From Hymenoscyphus infarciens (lineage: Eukaryota; Ascomycota; Leotiomycetes; Helotiales; Helotiaceae): a DNA stretch of 64,000 nt. A program made the position numbers and the translations under genes. The stretch covers positions 62,001 to 126,000 of the forward strand of contig LLCB01000014.1 of assembly GCA_001414345.1 (NCBI GenBank), read 5' to 3'. The notes under the pieces are model-generated. The model saw only the letters and a list, made by a program, of their open reading frames with translations. It was not told the origin of the DNA and did not search any database. How positions within the stretch are numbered: position 1 is the first letter of the stretch; each line of letters begins with the position of its first letter. Shown here piece by piece: positions 10,457-20,900 of the stretch.

Positions 10457-13008
10457 ATGGCGCCCTCACGCTCAGGCACGCTCCGTTCTAAATCCTCCAG
10501 CGTCAGAAACCGACCTCACCTTCACCCGACAACCCACGCACCTGTGGACGAACTAATCGCGTTCCCATACGACCAGGCGTTGGCAGCAAAGAAACCATTA
10601 GCGGTAACAGTCCCACCTCCTAGAGCGCCGCCTGCAGATACCCATCCCGCCCTGAGAGAACGTCCCAACACCCATCTGGAGGACGACAAGAAGCGGGACT
10701 CTGGTCTGGCGCCAACCACAAGCTCAAAGGCGAGGGAAGGATCGGTGAATACGGTCGAGGAGAATGTGCTAGGGATCCCTATAAACTTTAATTCCACTTC
10801 GCCTGTGGTCAACATGTCACTCCCTGCTGAAGAGCCTTCCAAAGAGCCTTCCAGCGCGCCGATCACACCCGTCACTTCTAGGGAGTCAAAGAGTCCAACC
10901 TCAAGCAATTTTTGGAAGAGGGCCAGAAGTGTCAAGAGCGTCCGGTCGCCAACCACCACTGCAACCTCTCCTGGTTCCAAATCTGCAGAGGAGTTTTCGC
11001 TCATTACTACGGCCATACCAACGGAGAGTTTGCTGGGAGAGGGGTTCTTGAATCAATTGTCTTTTTCAAAGCGGGGGAGTGTAATGCTAGGGGGGAAGAA
11101 GGCTGTTAATGGACATTTGCGACCAAATGTTGGCAGAAGGTTGGATGCGCCCCCGAATTTGTTCGCGCAACACGACTGACATGATGCACAGACAACCAAG
11201 TTTCTCAATGTTAGCTACGCCGACGGTGAAAGTGCTGCCAGATGATGTAGAAAAGGAGTCGCAGAAAGTGCGGTCTATGTATGAGAAGCCGACAAGTTTT
11301 GATTGGAAACAGGGAGCAAGTGCACCAAACTCACCTACCTCTACCTCAGCTCCTGCAGATAAGGAAGAGAGTGACAAACAAGAAAATGCGACGCCTGCGA
11401 GGTATGTACCAGCTGAAAGAAGGTCGAGTCTGTGCTAATTCAAAATAGAACAAACGGCCTCTTGAGTCCTGATGATATCAATGCTCTTTACCAACACAGC
11501 TCCAACAGCGAGATCTCCTTCGAACGCGATGCTGAACGCGAGGTACGCGACCACGAACGAGAACACGAACGCGCGGGGGGAATCGAGAACTGGGAAGATG
11601 TCAACGAAGAGGACGTGGATCGATACGGATTCATAAACTTGCGCCCACGACCAGGCACACCAGAACCCAGACCACCTCAGCGAGTCTCCACGCTTTTGAT
11701 GCTAGCATCCGAGACACCACGACAAAGAAGATTCGGGAGATCACCATCAGCCCCTACCTCCTCGAGATCGCGATTCAGCCGTGCGCCGAGTCGAAAAGTT
11801 TCCGCTCGTTCTTTCAAAACACAAAGTTCGCTGGATTCCAATAAGAGCACTGGTCGCGCCCAGCTTCGGGCTGCTGCCAATCGATTACCCGGTAACAAGG
11901 ATAGGAGATGGATGGAGGAAGCTGGAGATATGCTCACTTTACCTCCTGGACTGGCAGACATCGCTGAAGACGAAGAAGGCGGAAAGGCTGTTGCGATGCT
12001 CAAAAAGAGAGAAGCCCGACGAGCTGACAAGTGGAGAAAGATGTCCAAAGTCACCAAGCTAGGCAAAGATGGATCGGGAATGGAATTCGAATTCAATGCC
12101 TCGAGTTCGAAGCTCATTGAGAGAACCTGGAAGGGCATTCCTGATCTCTGGCGAGGACCAGCTTGGCATTCGTTCTTGGTTACTTCTGCGAAGAAGGCGG
12201 GACATTTCATACCCGACGAGGATATCAAGGCGGATTTTCACAGGCTGCAGAAACAGAGTTCGGCGGATGATGTTCAGATTGATATCGATGTTCCGAGAAC
12301 TATTAATAGTCATATCATGTTCAGAAGACGGTATCGCGGGGGTCAACGTTTGCTATTTCGAGTCCTTCACGCTTTGTCTTTGTATTACCCCGAGACTGGA
12401 TATGTACAGGGAATGGCTTCAATTGCTGCGACCTTACTTTGCTATTATCACGAGGAACAGGCCTTTGTCATGTTGGTCAGAATGTGGAAGTTGCGAGGTT
12501 TGGAGAAGTTGTATGAGCAAGGATTTCCGGGTCTGATGGCTGCTCTGGACGAATTCCAACACGACTGGCTCAAGGGCCGTGAAGTCTCTGATAAACTCGT
12601 AAGTTCTTCCTCCCTCATTGCCCCCAATCAAACACCAACTAACACTCTTTTCAGGATGACCTCACAATTGAACCCACCGCCTACGGCACTCGCTGGTACC
12701 TAACCCTCTTCAACTACTCCATCCCCTTCCCGGCACAACTCCGCGTCTGGGACGTCTTCATGCTCCTCGGCGACTCAGATCCCGCCCTTACACCTACGAA
12801 GGAACGACCGTTCGCGGGGGGACTCGATGTAATCCATGCTACGAGCGCGGCGCTGATTGATGGGACGAGAGAGATTCTTTTAGACTCTGATTTTGAGAAT
12901 GGGATGAAGGTATTGACTAGCTGGATTCCGGTTAAGGATGAGGAGTTGTTGATGAGGGTTATGAAGGCGGAGTGGAAGTTACATCGGAGTAAGGGGAGGA
13001 AGCACTGA
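10457..13008 (+). CDS. TBC-domain Rab GTPase-activating protein
   Basis: I read four exons (10457-11139, 11192-11401, 11449-12598, 12655-13008), giving 798 residues. TBC proteins switch Rab GTPases off in membrane traffic by supplying an arginine and a glutamine to the GTPase site. The domain begins at about residue 523 with RTWKGIPDLWRGPAWHSFL. The arginine finger is R581 in the IDVPR motif and the glutamine finger is Q618 in YVQGM; both are present, so the protein should be catalytic. Residues 1-500 are Ser/Pro/Thr-rich and disordered, with an acidic-basic charged stretch at about 320-345. Introns 2 and 3 have strong signals. Intron 1 (11140-11191) is the weak point: its donor is GTTGGA, chosen because it alone keeps frame and has a CTGAC branch point. 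The Rab target is unknown. Confidence 0.92.
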
Positions 13009-13947
13009 GTGGAGCTTCATCCCTTGGCCTCGAACTCGGATGCTCTCGTTGTTGTTGGAAGAAGTGACGACGACCAACGAAAGGCTCTACTAATTTTTAA
13101 TACGACACGGCCTCTCTTCGCTCCCGAACTCGATACGGACACGGTACCCTCGAGTCTTCAGAATCGGAAAACCGCACATGTTATAGCGGATAATGCACCA
13201 CCGGCAACCAGTCGGGTTTCTCCTTTATGATTTTTTTTTCCCTACAACTTTTTCTCGGGTTCTACTTGTTTGAGATGGACTTTTGTTGCAAGCATGGTGT
13301 AATGGGTGCGATGGCCTCTTTTTTTCTCTTCTTCGGTCTTTTGAGTTCTTGCACCATACCCCCATCTTTTTTAAGAGAGCGATTGTTTGAGTTTATACCA
13401 CGGTCGCTTTTTGTTTCGTTTGTGCGCTTTAAGTGGGAGAAGAGAAAGAGAGGATTGTGTATGTATCTCTGTACATATCACTCTTTTTCTTGGGAGTGTG
13501 GAGGATGAGATGAAGGGGGGAGATGTTAAGAGATGAATGCGCGTTCTTTTTCTTCTTTTCTCGGGACTAGAAGGATTGTTCTCTCGGGAACTGGAGGGGA
13601 GGGAGATTGAAAGTTGGTGGAGGAGGATTTTGTTTGAGTGCGAATGGAAATGGAAGGAAGAGAGTGAGCGTTTGGTGATATACCCCTGTTTGTTTGTTCT
13701 TGTTGTTTGTGTTTTTTCCTCTTCTCGCCATCCCCTCTACGGGTGTGGGAGGAAGAATGGAATGAATAGATGGATTCGATGGAATTATTTTCCATCTTAT
13801 CTAGTAGATAGATGAATGACGGATTGATGGATAGGTTTAATGGAGATAGAGATACCTGCCTGCCTACCTACCTGCCTTTTTGATGTTTTTGTGACGGTTG
13901 TGAGGTCAGGTGAAAGGGGATGTGATACCGGGCGGAAGAGGGGGTGG
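13009..13947. other. TBC gene 3' flank
   Basis: This is the 3' side of the TBC gene. It carries T-rich runs and short purine-rich stretches but no supported gene. Near 13855-13878 there is a CCTGCCTACC-type repeat. The sequence turns into the GAGTAAGC-motif array at about 13948. Confidence 0.5.
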
Positions 13948-14650
13948 GGGTAAGCTGAACCATTGTCGAGTAAGCCAGAGATTTCTTGTCGCTGACTCGG
14001 TCGGTAGTCGATGAGTAAGCTGAACCTCGAATTTGGGTTCGGGGCGCAAAGCCTGTGATTAGTAAGAGGGAGTTTTGTAGCTTTACTCGGTAATCTTCAA
14101 GTAAGCTATTAAGCTGTCGGGTGAGCTACACAAACAGCGAGTAAGTCATGTTCCTTATTTAGAGGCGCTGGGCTAAAAAGAAAAGTCGTGAGTAAGCTAC
14201 GAGTAAGCGACGCTCGGGGCTGAGAGCTAAAATAGGTTAGTAAGTAAGCTACGAGTAAGCTAAGAAAGAGTAAACTAAGAGTAAGCCAGATAGATGTTCA
14301 TTAAGTAAGTTAGTGAGTAAGCCAGATAGATAGTCATTGGGTAAACTGGCGAGTAAGCCAGATAGACGTTTATTAAGTTGTACTCTATGAGTAAGCCAAC
14401 AAAAGGCGAGTAAACCAACTCTCAAATTTGAGAGCCGAAAATCATATAAGAGGTAATCCAGAGATTAGTATTAAGGAGTAAGCTAAACACTTGACAAGTA
14501 AGCTAGTCACTAGGTTTAGAGGCTAAGAATAGACTTACGAGTAAGTCGCGAGTAAACTATAAGTAAGTTATAGATAAGATATAGATAAGATATAAATAAG
14601 GTATAGGTAAGCTATAAGTAAACCAAGAGTAAGCAAACCAACTTTTACAC
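13948..14650 (+). repeat. degenerate GAGTAAGCYA motif array
   Basis: About 700 bp contain more than 20 near-copies of GAGTAAGCTA/GAGTAAGCCA, all in the same direction and separated by variable spacers of roughly 5-60 bp. Longer shared units occur inside, for example GAGTAAGCCAGATAGA, found at about 14279, 14314 and 14352. The motif is not a regular tandem repeat. The same motif and orientation recur on both sides of the nested transposons at about 30985-31075 and 32245-32310. The function is unknown. Variation between copies is mostly C/T, as expected after RIP or general decay. Confidence 0.7.
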
Positions 14651-15560
14651 TTAGAGGCTAAACATAGAGTTAGAGGCTTAAATCAAGTTAGTTAAGGTCA
14701 CTTACTTACTTACTTTGTTTTTAAACCTTGATTTTATTTATGCTTTACTAAGAGAGGAAGGGGGTAAGGCGTAGTAGATAAAGATTCAAGATATATATAT
14801 TATTAGAATAAGTAGTTAAGAGAAGATAAAGTAGAGATATAGTATTTTTAAAAAGAGTTAGTAGTTGTATTTAAAAAAAAAAGCTTAGGTTAAGTTGTTT
14901 TTAAATTATAAGAGTAAGTAGAACGAGGATATACGTTGAAGTGATTTAAGATAGAGAGAGTTGTGAAATGAGAGAGAAAGAGAAGAAAAACAAGAAAAAG
15001 AAGAAGAAGAAGATATAGCTTCTCGCTTCTACTTTCTTACTCTTCTTACTCTTCTTACTCTTCTTACTCTGCTAGTTTAAAGTCGGTTTTCAAGTCCTTA
15101 TCTAAAAGTGTTAAGTAGACTTAGACGGCGATATAATATTTCTTAGATTATCGCGATATATAATCGTATAATAAATATCGTTTAAAAAGTAACGAAAATA
15201 AAGAAATATTAGGTTTTTAGAGCTAGTGCCTTATATTCTATAACCTATTTTTTCTCTTTGAAAAATCTACTTTCTTAAATTAAACTATTATTATATAGAG
15301 CTTAATTTAGTATAAAGGACTTATAATAAGATATATAATCTCTTCGAGTTATAAAGAATTAGAGTTTATTATTAAAAATATTTAACTTTATCTTTGTTTT
15401 TAGAAAATACTAAGACTAAGTATATTATTATTTCTCGGGTAGAAGAACTATAATCCTTTAGGTTAACTATTTTCTGCTGATAATTAATATATTATTAGTT
15501 ATTCTTAGAAATCTAGTATCAATTAGATCACTTAATACAATATAACAAATATCGTAGACC
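14651..15560. other. TA-rich island, no coding capacity
   Basis: Very TA-rich sequence with stop codons in every frame, and runs such as TATATATA and AAGAAGAAGAAG (about 14995-15015) followed by a TCTTACTC repeat (15035-15070). It has the look of an old repeat eroded by RIP. I cannot recognise the parent element. Confidence 0.6.
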
Positions 15561-16279
15561 CCCCGATATGTCACTGGTATTATCGCCGCCCAAGTCTGGT
15601 GTCAAGATTTTCTGCGCCGAGGGAAAGGAGAATGCTTTTGTCTACAACTATGCTACGATGAATCCTGTTGAAAATGTTTTGCTCGTTTGAAAGATAGGAT
15701 TTCTTGGGAGAAGGGGCGTGCCGATATGTTGGCAACAAAGAGAAAGTTGATTACACAGATGAATCAACGAAGGCCATTCGACAGTAGATCCAACGCGACA
15801 GAAAAAGCTCTTCTATCTCGCTGTTTGATTGAGCAAGCAATACTTGAGTTTTCAGTACCCGGTTTCATCACCTTTCGCTCGTTTAGCAATACCTATCATC
15901 TACCCTAAGCGTCACCAGTAACATGATAACACTTACAAAGCCACACGCTGTAAAGTAGTGAGAACGAGATTTTCTTTGTCCTTGATTTGGTGAAGTTATG
16001 GGTATTTTCAAGTCTTTTTTGTATTAACTTTCTCTGAGAACTGAGCGAGTAGTGAGGTCTCAAGGGAGTATTTTCATAACCTTTTCTCAATTTCTTCTTA
16101 CCATTCACTGCCTATTCCTACTCTCGCTACCTCGATCTAACTCTCTCCTAGGGTTCCACTGATCGCTTATGTGAAAGCCTTTGATAAAGATAGAGTGTCC
16201 ACAATTATAACTAGGTCTTTTCTTTGGAGAACAGAACAAGAAAGAGTTATTCACTTAAACTTCGAAGCTGGAATGACTC
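15561..16279. other. non-repetitive gene-free sequence with relic-like short frames
   Basis: Composition rises back towards coding-like GC at about 15560. Short open frames occur (for example 15687-15908 plus), but none has a recognisable domain or splice signals that extend it. It may be decayed coding sequence. Confidence 0.35.
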
Positions 16280-17000
16280 TTCAGAACGCTCGAAATTGAA
16301 GTATACGGAAATAAACGAATGGAGGGAATTTGATGGTGGATTTGAGAATGAGGGTAAGAGAGAGGAGGGTTTTACATTTCCTCAGCTGCATTGTAAATTT
16401 GTCCAAAAGACACGTCCGAATGGTCTTGTTATAATTTTGAAGGATGTCCGGCGTAGTTCCAGTATCCGCAAACAAATTGTCGATTGACTGGATCTTACGC
16501 TCAATCGTCTTAACTTTGATTCTCAAGAACTTGATCTTGTATTCAATCCTCTATTGCATTTCTGCACCAATCTCATTTTTGCGAACACTAAGACCTGTTT
16601 CCGCCAACTGGCAGGCTTGAAGCTTTAGTTTGGCTTCCTTGTTCAATTCCAACTTCCGGTCGTTAAGATCTTTCTTCGATAAAGCTGAGACATCCCTCAT
16701 TATAGTGTTGAAATTCTCGAGGACTTTGTCGCTATACTATGTCTTTGCTCCTCTGACAAGCATAACAATATCCAATTTTCCAATTTTTTCTGGCTTGCCG
16801 GGGGGAAGGTATATATCTGCAGCAGTGAGACCTCAGAATGGCTTTCTCACCGAAGAGAGTTTCTTCTGGTATTTCAACTTCCCTCGCCACCACCTCCTCT
16901 TTCCTAATAAAATGCATTGCTTTCGCCAGAAACGGTATTCAAGATCGAGTTGCTCGAACACTTTTCTCTCCCAGCTATCTCGAGCTGAGGTTCGAGATCT
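16280..17000 (-). pseudogene. decayed coiled-coil-like gene relic
   Basis: Reading the minus strand, one frame gives a protein-like stretch rich in Lys, Glu and Leu (opening SALSKKDLNDRKLELNKE, about 16680-16620), continuing through 'LAETGLSVRKNEIGAEMQ' to a TAG at about 16550. It then resumes as 'IEYKIKFLRIKVKTIERKI' and 'DNLFADTGTTPDILQNYNK'. Upstream, another frame carries 'IRKEEVVAREVEIPEETLFGEKA', so at least one frameshift and two stops are needed to join the parts. The heptad-like pattern suggests a coiled coil. I do not recognise the family. The relic borders an R1 repeat and probably decayed together with it. Confidence 0.4.
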
Positions 17001-17149
17001 CGTTTTTTTTCTTATACTTGCTTGGTCATAGTTGGAGATTGTATTCCGCTGTCGCTGTAACTTATTTTTCGAGGGTATGCATAGGTTACAGTGTAGGTAA
17101 GAGTGTAGGTGAGAGTATAGGTAAGAGGGGTAGAGGAAGGGGGTGAGAG

Positions 17150-17990
17150 GGTGAGCAAACATTTCGGGGGAAAGTTTTTCCTAGCGTGGGTAAGGGGATT
17201 TGTGGAAGTAAACATATCCCTACACCTCCTCTCTTCCCCTCTCTATTATTTATCTAGAAACAATAGTAGAAACACGATGTAATAGTTAGGTAATAGTAAG
17301 GAGGTAAGCTCTACGGGGACGGATGGAGAGGCGGATTTTGGTCCAGCCTAGCGCCTGCCACCTTATAACTTCTCAAGTTTTAGAATAAAATCGCAGAAAT
17401 AAAACAAAAAACCAAGATAACCTATTAGATACTAATTAACTCTTATCTCAAAGCTTCTAGCTTTTCTAGTCCTGGTCGTGGTTTTATTAAAGTTTTACGA
17501 CCGTGACTCTAGTACTAAAATCCGCCTCTCCATCCGTCCCCGTAGAGGTAAGGAGGCGAGGGGCGTTTCCACTACTATACACGTGATATACGAGGGTGGG
17601 GTTGAAAAAGAGCTCAATACTGAATAAGACGTCAAAAGCGACAGGAAGTGTTGTTAGTAGAATAGAGGTTACTCGGCACGAGAGGAGGCATATATATGCC
17701 TCCCCCCTGCTTATTAAGCTGATTCCTCAATTCACTATAAACCCTTTCCATATATGTTATCTCTCTCTGTTTTCTAATTAGCTAGTAGCTATAGATAAGA
17801 CTATTAGGTCTTAAGATAGATAGTTTTATAGGTGTAAGAGAGTAAAAAAAGGGGGGGGGGAGAGAGGGGGGGAATTTAACTTTAAAACTATTCTATTTTA
17901 TACTTGTAAAAAGTAATACTTTACGAGTTACGATTTTCTATTTTCTATTTAGTTAATTCGACTTTCTAGTGTTTTCAGGATGCCGTGCTA
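17150..17990 (+). repeat. R1 dispersed repeat, copy 1, interrupted by a TIR element
   Basis: This matches other copies near 48.3-49.8 kb and 51.1-51.4 kb in order and spacing. Shared blocks are TTTTTCCTAGCGTGGGTAAG at the left, TTATTTATCTAGAAA, then a TCTAATTAGCTAGT block, and TTCAGGATGCCGT at the right end. A separate TIR element is inserted at 17309-17547. The copy is decayed and has no open frame. R1 could be a solo LTR or a non-autonomous element; the ends are not defined well enough to say. Confidence 0.6.
17304..17552. mobile_element. 239-bp TIR element (MITE-like) with GTAAG duplication
   Basis: The element at 17309-17547 has terminal inverted repeats that match over 31 bases before the first mismatch; each end opens CTCTACGGGGACGGATGGAG read inward. 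The interior (about 170 bp) is AT-rich and non-coding. It is flanked on both sides by GTAAG (17304-17308 and 17548-17552), a likely 5-bp target-site duplication. Its insertion into R1 is visible because the R1 sequence resumes on the far side. Superfamily is uncertain: the flank is a locally repetitive AGGTAAGG context, so the true duplication length could differ from five. Confidence 0.75.
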
Positions 17991-20900
17991 GGAGACTGTC
18001 GTTCGCTAGGAAATATTCATATACTACCAGTTTTTACATTTTCTTTTAGTAACGAGAAAGAAGTATGTGATAACCCCTCTTACCAATTATAGTAAAAAAG
18101 TAATGGCTTTTCTCAAGGTACACCTGATGTATAAGTCACTTTTAAACAAGTCCAGAGCTTACATTTCTTCTTCAAGAACGTTGAGAAGAATCTTGAACTA
18201 TACTTCTATAAAAGACCTCAAAAAGTACCAAGTGGCCGTCACTTCTTTTGTAGAATCGAAGCTTGGGCCAGAAGATGAGAGACTAAAGACTTGACAAGAA
18301 TTCGATCTGGGCCTTCTTGAGTGGGTCTGGCCGTCGGCGGATTATACCCTCTCAAGATTTTTCTAGGCGGGAGGTCTAGTTGGCGTTCTGCTTTGGTTGA
18401 ACAGAACTTGGCCCAAAATTCACTGGTCGGCTTCCAAGCTGTGTCTTCACGTCAGTACTCACAAGTCAAGACAACATTTTTTCAAGTTAAACGTTCGAAG
18501 GCGGGGCAGGAGCATAGATGAACGGTGATTGCTGAGTCGCGAATAAATGGAAGATATTTGACAGCAAATTCAAGTTCGACAATGAAAGCTCTTATTTTTC
18601 ACTGTTTCAATCAAAACCAGTACTTGGGCCCTCTTGATCTGGTAGCTAAATCTTTTCATAGCTGTTATCTCTCCATCTCAGCTGCTCCGAACCTCATTAC
18701 GTGCTAGGTATTATTCACAAAGCTTCTCGTGGTGTATCGCGATGTTTAGATGGACGATCTTGTAAGCACTTTGTCCAAGTTGGGGGTGCTTTTATGTCTG
18801 TTATCGTGGCTCTTGCTTAACTGTCTTATGATAGCCTTGGTCAGAGACGTATTACCCGAGGAAATTGAGTTCTTGGGGAATTGCGATGTGAAGATGGGGG
18901 AGTATGAGTAGGTATGAAAGGTGTTTTGGGGGGTCTGTATAGGCTTTGTTGAGTTTGAGTATGATTAATTTCTACTTTGAGAGAAAGAGAGAGTAAAGAG
19001 AGCGGAAAGGGAATTGTAAAATTAACTTCAAGGCTAAAGTCTTGACTTTCGAAACACATGCTCTCATAAAGATGTCACAATAATGCGACTATCTTACAAG
19101 GGGGAATGGTGACAAATTTCAAACTTTCTCGCCCCCTTGAGATAGTATAGGTAAGTCGTCACTATTCAACCATCGGTAATTGCAGATATACAAGAGATCT
19201 CTGAGACATAATCGAGAATCCCAAACAGTTGGAACGAGCTGACAATGAGAGGTCTGTTGTTAGGTGAGGCTCAAGACTAGGTACGCAATCTTTAGGGACG
19301 AGTCGGCGATGTTTTTAAATTGCAACTCTGAGAGGTACGAGTAGCACGCAGCAGAGCTAGAGGAAGAAATGAATGATTGAAATCTTTTCGATGATAAAAT
19401 CGTGGTGGACAGTAAATGCTATCACCAGTCCACCCAAAGAAACGGGATAGCTCCAATTTGAGAGAACGAATCTGTGTTTCAACACATCGTGTCAGACATT
19501 TCTGAGCTTTGTGATAATTGCTTATAAAATGGCTGGCACACGAGCAGTCACTGAACCCATCATTTTTGGTTTATCAACTGGTTCCTGTCTACTACGACGC
19601 AGTTGTAAGGTTTAAGTAGTGTTTAAAAATATCGAGGGAAACTAGGTCTTATAGAGAAACTTGAAAAGAATGGTGAAAATTAAGTCTCTAAGTAATTAAT
19701 AGGCAATAGTTGAGATTTTAAAAAAAGAGTTTTAAAGGTAATTGACAGAGGAGGGGTGTGCATAGAGTAAAGTATGCGATTCTTATAAAATTAGTAGACT
19801 ACTCCTTGTTTCTTTCTAGCGTGGGTAGAAACTCAAGTCATGCCAACTTTTTGCTAAATTAAACTCAGTGTAACACCAAGGAGTAATTGTTTGGTCTGAG
19901 AGCTTGATAGTAGTTACCGCCAACTTAGCTGCTTTTCCAATGCTCTATGGTTTCGAGAAGATAATAGTTGTAGTTTAAGAACGAGAAAGACCTATTCTAT
20001 GCGGCTACTGCTGAGATATGAATGAATGAACGCTATGTTTTCGATACTAGATTTGAAGAAGACAGTTGTAGGTATCATTTATTCTTTATTCAAGGAGATA
20101 GGAGGGTCTTTTCTTGTGATGGAAAGGACAACCCTGTGTTTCATAAAGGCGTGATCTGCAAGTGAAAGTCTTGTAACATTTACTGCCTTTAAATCTCTGA
20201 CATAGCCTCTCTTCTTAGTCGTTTAGATTGTGTTTATTGATTTGTGAGAAAGTAGAGTTAAAGTTTTCTATAGATGTGTCATGAACCTAAGAAATCTTAA
20301 CAAGTTAACTTAGGAGGCTATATAATTTTAGAGTGAGGAAATGGCTATGAACTTGGATATGGATAATTCTTAGCTGTTGTTCCCCGGGTATCAGCTGGAA
20401 CTCCCTATAAAGCATCGCTGTACCGGAGCTGTGCATGTTTTGGTTCTCTCAGCCCAGCTAATTCCAGAGTAGAGCTCATCAAACATGTGACCCAGGAATC
20501 TTTACTCCCGGCTTCGCTCTATTTTAAAAATCTCTTATATCTCCAGGAGTGCAAAGCTAATATATCCAAAAACGAGAAGTGCCCATTCCACCCAGATAAA
20601 CTTGACGATAGACAATAGTACGTGCTAAGTTCACTCCCCTTCCCCCTCTCTTTTCCCCCTGTCTTTTCCCCCTCCCCTAAGATATTTTCTCTTTTTTCCG
20701 CAGCCTAACTAGAGCTAAGAGAAGAACGACAACAATCCAGTCTCAGCATTCCCCCTTTCTCCTTTGAGTAAACTGTAGAATGCCGTCTCTAACATGCTGA
20801 TAATATAAGAAGCTAGTTAGGCTTTATATCCTCGAGTGTACTGAAGGCAAATTAACTTTTCGCCTCTTTAATGTAATACTTCATCCGCAGGCTATGAGCT

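Noticed and set aside
10522..11016. 164-residue minus-strand frame opposite the TBC gene
   Set aside because: It is a shadow of the first TBC exon, with no start context or domain of its own.
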